From positions 1 to 7,119 of the forward strand of contig JAAZGM010000243.1 in NCBI GenBank assembly GCA_012511245.1: a stretch of DNA of 7,119 bases. Direction: 5' to 3'. This document shows positions 1 to 5,258 of the stretch, piece after piece. The DNA is from Methanomicrobiales archaeon (GTDB taxonomy: Archaea > Halobacteriota > Methanomicrobia > Methanomicrobiales > Methanoculleaceae). Below the pieces are notes generated by a model. It was not told the origin of the DNA. It worked only from the letters and a program-made list of their open reading frames with translations, and ran no database searches. Each line of letters opens with the position of its first letter. The first letter of the stretch is position 1. Made by a program: the position numbers and the translations under genes.

Positions 1-813
1 GGGTTCCTCGGCGACCTCGAGGCCGGCTACCGCCGGGCGCTCGATACGATCGCACCGGTGGTGGATCCTGATGTTCCCGGTGTGAACATCGACGGCATAT
101 GCCGCACCGACCCCTTCCACCGGGGAAACGCTCTCGAAGCGCGGCGCCTGCTCGCCCTTGCCGGGGCACCGGTCGCCACCGTCTTCTGCCTCGACCGTTA
201 CGCCGCGACCCGGCATGCGGCGCCGTTCACCGTCGGGACGAACCCGGATCTCGCAAGCGGCGTCGGCGCCTCCTGCGGCTCGCTCCTCGGCCTCGATGCC
301 GTCACCGAGACCTTTGAGAGGCTCACCGTCGAGCTCGACGGCGTCGATCCCCGCCCGGTCGCGGAGGAGGTCGCGTGGGCGGATGCCCGTATCAGGAAGG
401 CCTGCGAGAAGTACCTCAAGAGGTTCGATCCCCCCCGGATCGCGATCGCCGGCGGTGCAGCATACGCCTCGTTCGCTGCCGATCTCCTCGACCGCTACCT
501 TGGCGCCGATATCGCCTGCATCGTCGCCCGGAACAGCGCGCCGGGCGTCCTCCATACGACCGACTTCTCCGTCATCCGGGACATGATCCGGAACGCCGAG
601 CCCGACCTCGTCCTCGGCTCATCCTACGAGGCGTCGGTCGCTCCCGGTGCCGCGTTCGTCGGGCTGACGCCGCCGCTCCGGGACAGGGTCGCCCTCTCCT
701 CATCCCCGATCGCCGGTGTGGAAGGGGCGCTCCGACTGATGGAAGAGGCGCTCAACGCCTGCATCGACCACAACCGGGCAAAACACGGCGACTCTCTTGC
801 TCCAACCTCGTAA
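1..813 (+). CDS. Nitrogenase component 1-like oxidoreductase, 3' part (CfbD candidate)
   Basis: The reading frame is open from base 1 and ends at TAA 811-813, giving 270 residues with the N-terminus outside the window. The segment GFLGDLEAGYRRAL at the window edge resembles the GF-G-xxxG(Y/F)xxAL stretch of nitrogenase component 1 proteins. VNIDGI follows, then a Rossmann-like strand (PRIAIAGGAAYA), and near the C-terminus the DLVLGSSYE motif typical of NifD/NifE/BchN relatives. Cysteines in GICRTD, VFCLDRY and GASCGS are possible cluster or substrate-site residues. In methanogens, a close relative is CfbD, the catalytic subunit that with NifH-like CfbC reductively cyclises Ni-sirohydrochlorin a,c-diamide on the way to coenzyme F430. 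The short C-terminus and methanogen context fit CfbD, but another uncharacterised nitrogenase-like protein is possible. The superfamily call is firm and the CfbD call is about even odds. Confidence 0.75.
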   Translation, partial: GFLGDLEAGYRRALDTIAPVVDPDVPGVNIDGICRTDPFHRGNALEARRLLALAGAPVATVFCLDRYAATRHAAPFTVGTNPDLASGVGASCGSLLGLDAVTETFERLTVELDGVDPRPVAEEVAWADARIRKACEKYLKRFDPPRIAIAGGAAYASFAADLLDRYLGADIACIVARNSAPGVLHTTDFSVIRDMIRNAEPDLVLGSSYEASVAPGAAFVGLTPPLRDRVALSSSPIAGVEGALRLMEEALNACIDHNRAKHGDSLAPTS

Positions 814-1045
814 ACAGCCATCCTACCCATAAGATAGTTATGGCCTGGTACATACCGGCCCATCCACAGGAGAGCCGGTGCGAGTGTACAATTACCAGAA
901 ACCAGGGATTCAGATGAACCCTGTTCAGATAACGTATCCGGATCCGTTGAGAAACTCAGACTGAAATACCGGCTGGCGGAAAAGGGGAAGAAACATCTGG
1001 AAAGCAGAGAGCGATACCCACGAAGGCTATATCGGCGTCATCGGC
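814..1045. other. Gene-poor gap with a doubtful mini-ORF and a winged-helix-like scrap
   Basis: No convincing gene was found here. A 28-codon frame starts at GTG 878, five bases after an AGGAG at 868-872, and stops at TGA 962-964. In another frame, 961-1014 reads LKYRLAEKGKKHLESRER, which resembles the wing segment (YRLTEKGxxxLE) near the end of winged-helix regulators. There is no start and no upstream helix-turn-helix in that frame. These may be remains of a decayed small gene or chance. Confidence 0.3.
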
Positions 1046-1075
1046 AGCCAGCAGAACAAAAAGAGAAGGCTGGCG
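1046..1075 (-). terminator. T-rich terminator after the surface protein gene
   Basis: On the minus strand, directly after the TGA at 1079-1077, the sequence has GCCAGC (1074-1069), a pyrimidine-rich loop containing TTTTT (1062-1058), and the matching GCTGGC (1052-1047). Archaeal termination relies mainly on T-runs, so the T5 tract in the loop is the likely signal. The perfect 6-bp stem around it may add to it. Confidence 0.5.
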
Positions 1076-1076
1076 G

Positions 1077-2675
1077 TCACCCACGCCGAAGCCCGACCGC
1101 CATTGCCAGCCCCATCAGCACCGAAACAACCCCGAACCCGGGCGCCTCCATCGGTGCAGGCGTCGATGCGGGAGCCGCCACCGCAATGACTGTGGGCAGA
1201 CCCGGCGATGCCGCCGTCACCTCCAGTTCGATCGTTCTGTTCGTCTTCTCCACGAGGGCGCCGGTCGAGTTGTAAGCGCTCACCGAGAGCAACCACGTTC
1301 CCGGCGGCATCGCCGCAGTCCCGGTGAACGCATGCCCGAACTCATAGTTGGCATACCCGACGTACCCGTCCTCGAACTCCCGCACCAGGCAGTCGGTAAA
1401 CGTGAACGTCCCGAGCGTCATGTTCTCGTAGACATATGTCAGGATCTGGTCGTCAAGGACGTAGCGCCAGGCACTCCCGGCGCCCGTCAACGTCGTTGCA
1501 ATCGGCCGGGTCACCCCGTAAAACGTCAGGTTTTCGCCCTGTACGATCGTCACTCGCCCCGGCGTCGTATCGACGGTCTTGGGGCTGTCGTTCCCGGTCA
1601 TGCTGAAGAAGTTCTCACGCACCGGCCCGTCCGTGATCTCCGCACGGGTGTAAACGATACGAGTACCGGCGGGGTATGCCACCAGCCTCCCGGTCAACGA
1701 CTCTGCCGCTGATGTCGTCCGGTTGACCCACGTTATCGAAGGCTCGCCGATGTCGTAGTGCGTGAACGTCGTATGATCAGAGTCCTCCAGGCCGTGCATA
1801 AGGATCGCAGCAAGTTCGACCTGCAAGGTCGTGGAGGTGTTGCCGATGTTGTAGATCAGGCAGTTGTTCTGTGCGCCAGCGACGGTATCGACCGTCGTCC
1901 CCGGAAGACCGTTCACCACCTCGATCACGTTGTTTGCCTGCCACCGGTCCGGGATCTCGTATCCACCCTCACCGCTCCTGAAATATCCCGGGAACCAGTC
2001 GATGTAGACCCGGAGCGGCGGCGTCTTCTCCTCCGCCCAGCCGATCACACTCTGCTTGTTCGATTCGGGGCGGAACACGCCGAGTGACGCATGGGTCTTT
2101 CCGAAAACGATCTCTTTTTCCACCCGCTCTCCGGCGAGATCCCCGTCCAACCCCTCCACGATCAGCGTGTAGGTTCCGGCAGTCAGATCCCATACAATCG
2201 GCTCAAGCTTCCCGCTGCTGATATCGGTATAACTCCCCATCCCCCGGGTCACGCCGCCCTGGACCAGGGCAAGATAGTAGGTGTCGGTCATGAGCACCTT
2301 GTTGCTGCCGTTCTCAACCCCCCCGGGCTCGGTGATGACGTCGGGAGCAAGGAGACCGCCCCACTTCTCCGGAACGAGGCTCATCTCCACCGAACTCTCC
2401 GGCGTGACGCCGGTCTCGTTGACGCAGCTTGCCACCGTGCGGATGACGGTGCCGTCACTGTCCTTCAGGACGACACGGATGTTCCCGGGATGATCGAGCG
2501 GTGCAGGAAAGAGACCGTAGACATAGAAATCCCGCATCTCGGCAAAAACAGCCTCGTTCACGGAAGGTTCCGTGATGACGAGGTTCCCGGCAGGCATGGC
2601 GGTCACGGCAGATCCAGCCGACATCGCCAGGATGAGGATGGCAAGAGCGATCTTCAGGGGTTGCGGTACAGACAT
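1077..2675 (-). CDS. Secreted surface protein with PGF-CTERM archaeosortase anchor
   Basis: This is a 532-residue exported protein, probably part of the cell envelope. Residues 1-26 are a signal peptide: Lys8, a hydrophobic core (IALAILILAM), then a likely cut after AVTA. The body looks beta-rich with Ig-like strands and carries nine N-X-S/T sequons (NET, NGS, NTS, NRT, NDS, NLT, NMT, NST, NRT), so N-glycosylation is likely. The tail is a low-complexity APASTPAPMEA spacer, then PGF, a hydrophobic stretch and a final RRG. That is the tripartite PGF-CTERM signal, which archaeosortase A (ArtA) removes while a lipid anchor is attached. The start at 2675 is chosen over the ATG at 2726 because the signal peptide begins there and a TATA box at 2700-2710 sits about 30 bases upstream, which puts the 2726 start outside the transcript. 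No Shine-Dalgarno is seen, so the mRNA is probably leaderless or nearly so. I do not recognise a specific family for the ectodomain; a structural or S-layer-associated role is inference. Confidence 0.85.
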   Translation of the reverse strand: MSVPQPLKIALAILILAMSAGSAVTAMPAGNLVITEPSVNEAVFAEMRDFYVYGLFPAPLDHPGNIRVVLKDSDGTVIRTVASCVNETGVTPESSVEMSLVPEKWGGLLAPDVITEPGGVENGSNKVLMTDTYYLALVQGGVTRGMGSYTDISSGKLEPIVWDLTAGTYTLIVEGLDGDLAGERVEKEIVFGKTHASLGVFRPESNKQSVIGWAEEKTPPLRVYIDWFPGYFRSGEGGYEIPDRWQANNVIEVVNGLPGTTVDTVAGAQNNCLIYNIGNTSTTLQVELAAILMHGLEDSDHTTFTHYDIGEPSITWVNRTTSAAESLTGRLVAYPAGTRIVYTRAEITDGPVRENFFSMTGNDSPKTVDTTPGRVTIVQGENLTFYGVTRPIATTLTGAGSAWRYVLDDQILTYVYENMTLGTFTFTDCLVREFEDGYVGYANYEFGHAFTGTAAMPPGTWLLSVSAYNSTGALVEKTNRTIELEVTAASPGLPTVIAVAAPASTPAPMEAPGFGVVSVLMGLAMAVGLRRG

Positions 2676-2699
2676 GATTGAGAAAAAGACATCCAAAAC

Positions 2700-2710
2700 A
2701 TTAAATATAC
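2700..2710 (-). promoter_or_regulatory. TATA box for the surface protein gene
   Basis: On the minus strand this reads GTATATTTAAT. Its centre is about 30 bases before the ATG at 2675, which predicts transcription starting within a few bases of the start codon. A clear BRE purine element is not obvious. Confidence 0.55.
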
Positions 2711-2750
2711 CGAAACTGAAAAGCAACGACCGGAGGAGACACAGAGAAAA

Positions 2751-2776
2751 CCCGGGATATCGATAGCTTATCCGGG
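2751..2776. repeat. Inverted repeat upstream of the divergent surface-protein promoter
   Basis: CCCGGGATA (2751-2759) pairs with TATCCGGG (2769-2776) over 8 bp with one bulged G and a 9-base loop. It lies about 40 bases upstream of the minus-strand TATA box. Its right arm runs into the first of three related units: CCGGGTACAAC (2772-2782), CCGGGGTACAAC (2799-2810) and CAGGGTTCAACC (2831-2842), spaced about 28-31 bases apart. The placement would suit a regulator-binding region. No regulator is identified. Confidence 0.4.
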
Positions 2777-2895
2777 TACAACGCGCGATTCATTCTTCCC
2801 GGGGTACAACCCTCCGCCGCCGGCCGTACTCAGGGTTCAACCATGCCAGGCAGCAGGCCGCGGGGATACCTCATGGCTGCTCCCACGGCGGGGCA

Positions 2896-2922
2896 GTGCC
2901 GGCACCGCCCGTCCCCCGGCAC
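2896..2922. repeat. Inverted repeat abutting the mop promoter
   Basis: GTGCCGG (2896-2902) and CCGGCAC (2916-2922) form a perfect 7-bp inverted repeat with a 13-base spacer. It ends six bases before the TATA-like element at 2928-2936. The position, where TFB or a regulator would bind, makes an operator plausible, but GC-rich DNA gives such repeats by chance fairly often. Confidence 0.35.
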
Positions 2923-2927
2923 CACAA

Positions 2928-2936
2928 CCTATATGA
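2928..2936 (+). promoter_or_regulatory. TATA-like element for the mop gene
   Basis: CCTATATGA is the only AT-rich octamer in this very GC-rich stretch. It is centred about 37 bases before the ATG at 2969, which predicts a leader of roughly 10 bases. No Shine-Dalgarno lies in the normal window before that ATG; a GGAGAG at 2940 is too far upstream. Confidence 0.5.
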
Positions 2937-2968
2937 CCCGGAGAGTCGGAATGCCACTATGATACACC

Positions 2969-3178
2969 ATGAAGTTAAGCGCAAGAAACCAGCTTCCCGG
3001 GAAAGTCAAGGCCATACACGAGGGTGCCGTCACCGCTGAAGTCATCATAACGCTCGATGGCGGCGGCGAGCTCACCGCGGTGATCACGAAGACATCCGTG
3101 GAGAACCTCGGGCTGACCGTCGGCAAGAAGGTCCACGCCGTGGTCAAGTCGACCGAGGTCATGGTCGCCATCGACTGA
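2969..3178 (+). CDS. mop: Molbindin: Mop/TOBE-domain molybdopterin-binding protein
   Basis: This is a complete 69-residue protein consisting of one Mop (TOBE) domain, the usual length for stand-alone molbindins. It opens with MKLSARNQLPGKVKAIHEGAV, the family hallmark (S-ARN-L-G-V--I--GAV). It continues with the paired strands EVIITLDGGGELTAVITKTS and ends in GKKVHAVVKSTEVMVAID. Characterised molbindins form small hexamers that bind molybdate or tungstate, buffering the oxyanion in the cytoplasm. In a methanogen this metal would serve formylmethanofuran dehydrogenase and formate dehydrogenase, which use Mo or W pterin cofactors; that link is inference, as neither gene is present here. No ModE helix-turn-helix or transporter gene is adjacent. 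The gene appears monocistronic, with its own TATA-like element and a T-run after the stop. Confidence 0.93.
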   Translation: MKLSARNQLPGKVKAIHEGAVTAEVIITLDGGGELTAVITKTSVENLGLTVGKKVHAVVKSTEVMVAID

Positions 3179-3189
3179 AAACCCAACCC

Positions 3190-3200
3190 TCTTTTTCCCC
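3190..3200 (+). terminator. T-run terminator after mop
   Basis: TCTTTTTCCCC begins 12 bases after the mop TGA and carries five consecutive T residues in a pyrimidine tract. This is the usual form of an archaeal intrinsic terminator. No stem-loop precedes it. Confidence 0.5.
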
Positions 3201-3218
3201 TGCCCGGGGGCGGCAACG

Positions 3219-3261
3219 CATAAATAGACCGGCAACCGCTCAGGCATACCCGCCGTGGGAG
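3219..3261 (+). promoter_or_regulatory. TATA box and ribosome binding site for the 3267 gene
   Basis: CATAAATAG (3219-3227) is a good archaeal TATA box and predicts transcription from about 3250. GGGAG (3257-3261) then sits five bases before ATG 3267. This favours ATG 3267 over the in-frame GTG at 3255, which would overlap the ribosome binding site. Confidence 0.6.
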
Positions 3262-3266
3262 CAGCC

Positions 3267-3734
3267 ATGGTACAGGAACGCCCGCCCCTGCTGACCGCAG
3301 TCGTCATCTGCATCCTGCTCACCGGTACCGCCGCCGCTTACGCACTCCTCGCCGGCGACGATGCACCCGGACAGCCGCCGGTCCCGGCCGGAACACCGGC
3401 GCGAGGTACATCCCGCACGTTCTCGATCGATGTCAGCCCGGCATCCACTACGGCCCGACCGGGCGAGACAATCCGGTATACGCTCACAATACACCCGGAA
3501 GGCGGATTTGCCGAACCCATCGAGGTCACGGTCTCCGCTACGGCGCTCGGCGGCGTATACCGTGAAGACCGGGATCTCGGCACGATCACCGCTCCCTACC
3601 CGCCGTTCACGAACGAGATCGCGGTTCCCGGGCTCCCGCCTCTCGTCTCCACCGCAACCGTGGACGCCGTGGTCACGGCAAGGGGAGGAGGTATCGTGAG
3701 GACCGGGCAGGTGCGCCTGGTCATCAAGAGATAG
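3267..3734 (+). CDS. Small membrane-anchored exported protein with an Ig-like domain
   Basis: This encodes 155 residues. The N-terminus (MVQERPPLLTAVVICILL...AYALL) is a single hydrophobic segment of about 20 residues and acts as a signal anchor or uncleaved signal peptide; there is no lipobox cysteine. A Pro/Gly/Ala/Thr-rich linker follows (about residues 30-47). The rest, from RTFSIDVSP to the final LVIKR, has the strand pattern of an Ig-like fold: a TxxPGETIRYTLTI segment like those of CARDB/NEW3-type domains in archaeal surface proteins, then alternating strands. There is no PGF-CTERM tail, unlike the protein encoded at 1077-2675, so anchoring would be N-terminal with the domain outside the membrane. 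It has its own promoter and converges on the SET gene. The function is unknown and I do not recognise a named family. Confidence 0.75.
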   Translation: MVQERPPLLTAVVICILLTGTAAAYALLAGDDAPGQPPVPAGTPARGTSRTFSIDVSPASTTARPGETIRYTLTIHPEGGFAEPIEVTVSATALGGVYREDRDLGTITAPYPPFTNEIAVPGLPPLVSTATVDAVVTARGGGIVRTGQVRLVIKR

Positions 3735-3829
3735 GGCACACACCCACACCACCCCGCGGAATCGTTCAAACCGGAGGGCGATCCAGGGCGACCATCACAG
3801 CCCCGGGAACGGTCACCGGGACCGGCTGC

Positions 3830-3923
3830 CAGTACAGGGAATTGAGAGAATCTCAGTGAAAAGTGGGGGATCATGTGAACCCCTTGATTTCCACTGGAGA
3901 TTTTAGCCGGTTCCCTTGAACTG
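3830..3923. repeat. 94-nt near-palindrome, MITE-like or structured RNA
   Basis: The two ends are complementary: CAGTACAGGGAA (3830-3841) with TTCCCTTGAACTG (3911-3923). The next layer also pairs: AGAATCTCAGTGAAA (3847-3861) with TTTCCACTGGAGATTTT (3888-3904). The core pairs GGGG (3865-3868) with CCCC (3880-3883). Together this gives about 30 base pairs with small bulges and two internal loops. The stretch is visibly more AT-rich than its surroundings and lies between the stops of two convergent genes (3734 and 4014). It could be a miniature inverted-repeat element with CAGT...ACTG ends, a structured RNA, or a bidirectional terminator. No clear target-site duplication is seen next to the ends. 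Confidence 0.65.
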
Positions 3924-4013
3924 CCCGGAGAAGGCGGACGGCACCACGGTGCCCGGTTCATGACACGGGTATCCGTCACGGCGCTCCAGGAGCAAATTGA
4001 GCACGATGGCCGC

Positions 4014-4475
4014 TTATTCCTCCTCCGTATCGAACCAGACAGGATCGGGGCAGTCCGGCAGCCCGCCGTAGTTGATGGTGATCTCCTCGCCCCTCAGGAT
4101 GGGGCGGTGGGCTGATATGCGGATCTCGCCCTGCAGATGGTCGCAGGTGTGGACCGCGTTCGCATGGTAGGAATGGTTGTAGAGCGACCCGTAGCCCAGC
4201 GCCACCGCAGCAAGGTCCCCGCACTCCCCCCACGCGAAGTAGTAGTTGTAGAGGTGTGTCCGGTCGAGGAGCCCCTGCTCATCCGCGCCCCCGAGCACAA
4301 TCACAGGGCAGACCTCGATCAACTCACCGGCCGCAAGATCCCTCCGGGCGAAGACCCCACGCCCATGACAACTCGTCCGGCCGACGTATACGGTCTGGAA
4401 AGGGTGGACAACCCCGTCCGTCCTCACAGCATCATCGATCATGATATCGCTGCAACTCCGCACATGAACTACCAT
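4014..4475 (-). CDS. SET-domain protein, probable lysine methyltransferase
   Basis: This encodes 153 residues, a minimal stand-alone SET domain. Residues 38-42 (GRGVF) and the following ARRDLAAGELIE are the first SET motif that binds S-adenosylmethionine. ALGYGSLYNHSYHAN (92-106) holds the NHS motif of the cofactor-binding pseudoknot, and GEEITINYG (129-137) supplies the catalytic tyrosine, Tyr136. A short C-terminal piece with one cysteine pair (CPDPVWF region) takes the place of a full post-SET domain. SET proteins transfer methyl groups to lysines of proteins. An archaeal example from Methanosarcina methylates the chromatin protein MC1-alpha, so a DNA-binding protein is a reasonable but unproven substrate. 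ATG 4475 gives the longest frame. ATG 4442 is an alternative that drops 11 residues lying before the domain. No strong Shine-Dalgarno or TATA box decides between them. Confidence 0.85.
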   Translation of the reverse strand: MVVHVRSCSDIMIDDAVRTDGVVHPFQTVYVGRTSCHGRGVFARRDLAAGELIEVCPVIVLGGADEQGLLDRTHLYNYYFAWGECGDLAAVALGYGSLYNHSYHANAVHTCDHLQGEIRISAHRPILRGEEITINYGGLPDCPDPVWFDTEEE

Positions 4476-4626
4476 GGTGAGCTCTCTTTAGAGAAAAAGG
4501 ATACGGCCAGTCAGCCGCGATACAGATGGATGAAGGTCTCTCCTCCGCCGGGACGGGAGGGGTGAGCGAAAAAAGTTGCATCCAGACACAACATCGGTTC
4601 GCCGGGAAAAAAGGACAAACATAGGC

Positions 4627-4956
4627 ATCATCGTAGCACGCGACCTCGATAAGTGGATCGGGGTTCTCTTCGCGATCGACTGTATCTCATTCCAGGTCAG
4701 AGAAAGAGAGATTTACAGGTTATTCTATCAAAATAGAGTGGGAAAGACAACGACAACGAAAGTGATCCAGCGCATCCCCCCAAAAAATCCAGTAGCATTT
4801 TCGAGGTCTTCGGCATGGATGTGGATGTCTACTCGCGCCGTATCAAAAATCGCCTCGGGGAGGTGCTGCAGGAGAATAACCTCGACCCGGACTTCTCGGC
4901 ATACCGGAACCTGCTGGTCCACCGTCCGCCACTTTGGTATCCCAAGAAGGGAGGTA
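4627..4956 (+). pseudogene. Eroded N-terminal fragment of an ABC-transporter ATPase
   Basis: Three reading-frame pieces together match the first 110 or so residues of a multidrug/ABC-2-type ATP-binding protein. 4627 to about 4780 reads IIVARDLDKW...FAIDCISFQVREREI and on to the Walker A region. From about 4782 the frame changes to give EVFGMDVDVYSRRIKNRLGEV, QENNLDPDFSAYRNLLVH. At about 4920-4926 it changes again to give VRHFGIPRREV. The first shift lies at CCCCCC-AAAAAA runs. Walker A (4729-4752) reads YQNRVGKTT where the family has GPNGAGKTT, so nucleotide binding is probably lost. The Q-loop region (QENNLDPD) is still readable. Nothing after 4956 in any frame gives the LSGG signature, Walker B or H-loop, so about two thirds of the gene is missing. 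No partner permease is present. This is a dead fragment, not a sequencing artefact, since missense decay, truncation and two shifts coincide. Confidence 0.8.
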
Positions 4957-5022
4957 CCTCAACCATGCAGATGGTCTGCACATACGAAGCTGCCTTCCGG
5001 CATATAGGTGAGGCCCGGGTAT

Positions 5023-5040
5023 CCGGGAGAATCATCCCGG
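5023..5040. repeat. Short perfect hairpin in the gap after the ABC remnant
   Basis: CCGGGA (5023-5028) and TCCCGG (5035-5040) form a perfect 6-bp stem with a 6-base loop. No T-run follows it. The rest of 4957-5130 shows no gene. Confidence 0.25.
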
Positions 5041-5133
5041 GAAATGAGGGGGGTGCGTGCCGGGAGGTCACATGATATGAAATCCTCCCATACGGAGGCC
5101 ATTTTCCGCTACCTGACAAATTTCAGCGCAATG

Positions 5134-5141
5134 CTTTTATC
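5134..5141 (+). promoter_or_regulatory. TATA box for the leader ORF and fusion gene
   Basis: CTTTTATC lies in a locally AT-rich stretch and predicts transcription from about 5163. That is about nine bases before ATG 5172 and about 90 bases before the start of the fusion gene. The fusion gene would therefore have an unusually long leader for this window, within which the 5172 frame lies. Confidence 0.5.
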
Positions 5142-5171
5142 GACACCACCCTACCGAGAGATCATCCAGTT

Positions 5172-5258
5172 ATGTACACAATGACCGTTCTCTTTTGCAG
5201 ATCTGCCGAACACCAGCTCTATTCCGGAAACGGAATCAGGAGATGTGGACTGGCATGA
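5172..5258 (+). CDS. Possible 28-residue leader peptide overlapping the fusion gene
   Basis: ATG 5172 to TGA 5256-5258 encodes MYTMTVLFCRSAEHQLYSGN and eight more residues. The start lies about 35 bases after the TATA box, the spacing expected for a nearly leaderless message. Its stop overlaps the ATG of the next gene as ATGA, a classic translational-coupling arrangement. The sequence matches no family I know and is too short for coding statistics. It could be a regulatory upstream ORF, or simply an open frame in a leader. Confidence 0.25.
   Translation: MYTMTVLFCRSAEHQLYSGNGIRRCGLA
5238..5242 (+). promoter_or_regulatory. Ribosome binding site for the fusion gene
   Basis: AGGAG lies 12 bases before ATG 5255, which is somewhat long. 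The in-frame ATG 5243 follows it directly and would be too close to it. ATG 5255 is therefore preferred, although the four-residue-longer start cannot be excluded. Confidence 0.45.

Noticed and set aside
375..917. 180-codon plus-strand frame overlapping the nitrogenase-like gene
   Set aside because: It is very rich in Arg and Pro, overlaps a clear coding frame for most of its length, and shows no motif.
2091..2681. 196-codon plus-strand open frame
   Set aside because: It is antisense to the N-terminal half of the surface protein, whose signal peptide and sequons support the minus strand.
2834..2843. GGTTCAACC resembling a tRNA T-loop
   Set aside because: No acceptor stem, anticodon arm or D-arm can be drawn around it. 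It is better read as the third imperfect GTACAAC-type unit.
3596..3979. 127-codon minus-strand open frame across the 3735-4013 gap
   Set aside because: It overlaps the exported protein gene in antisense and its middle part is just the translation of the 94-nt palindrome. No domain is visible.
3960..4115. 51-codon plus-strand frame starting MTRVSVTALQ
   Set aside because: About two thirds of it is antisense to the SET gene, and there is no promoter or ribosome binding site of note.
4542..4560. CCTCC/GGAGG inverted repeat upstream of the ABC remnant
   Set aside because: It is a 5-bp stem in GC-rich DNA with no T-run or promoter beside it, so it is likely chance.
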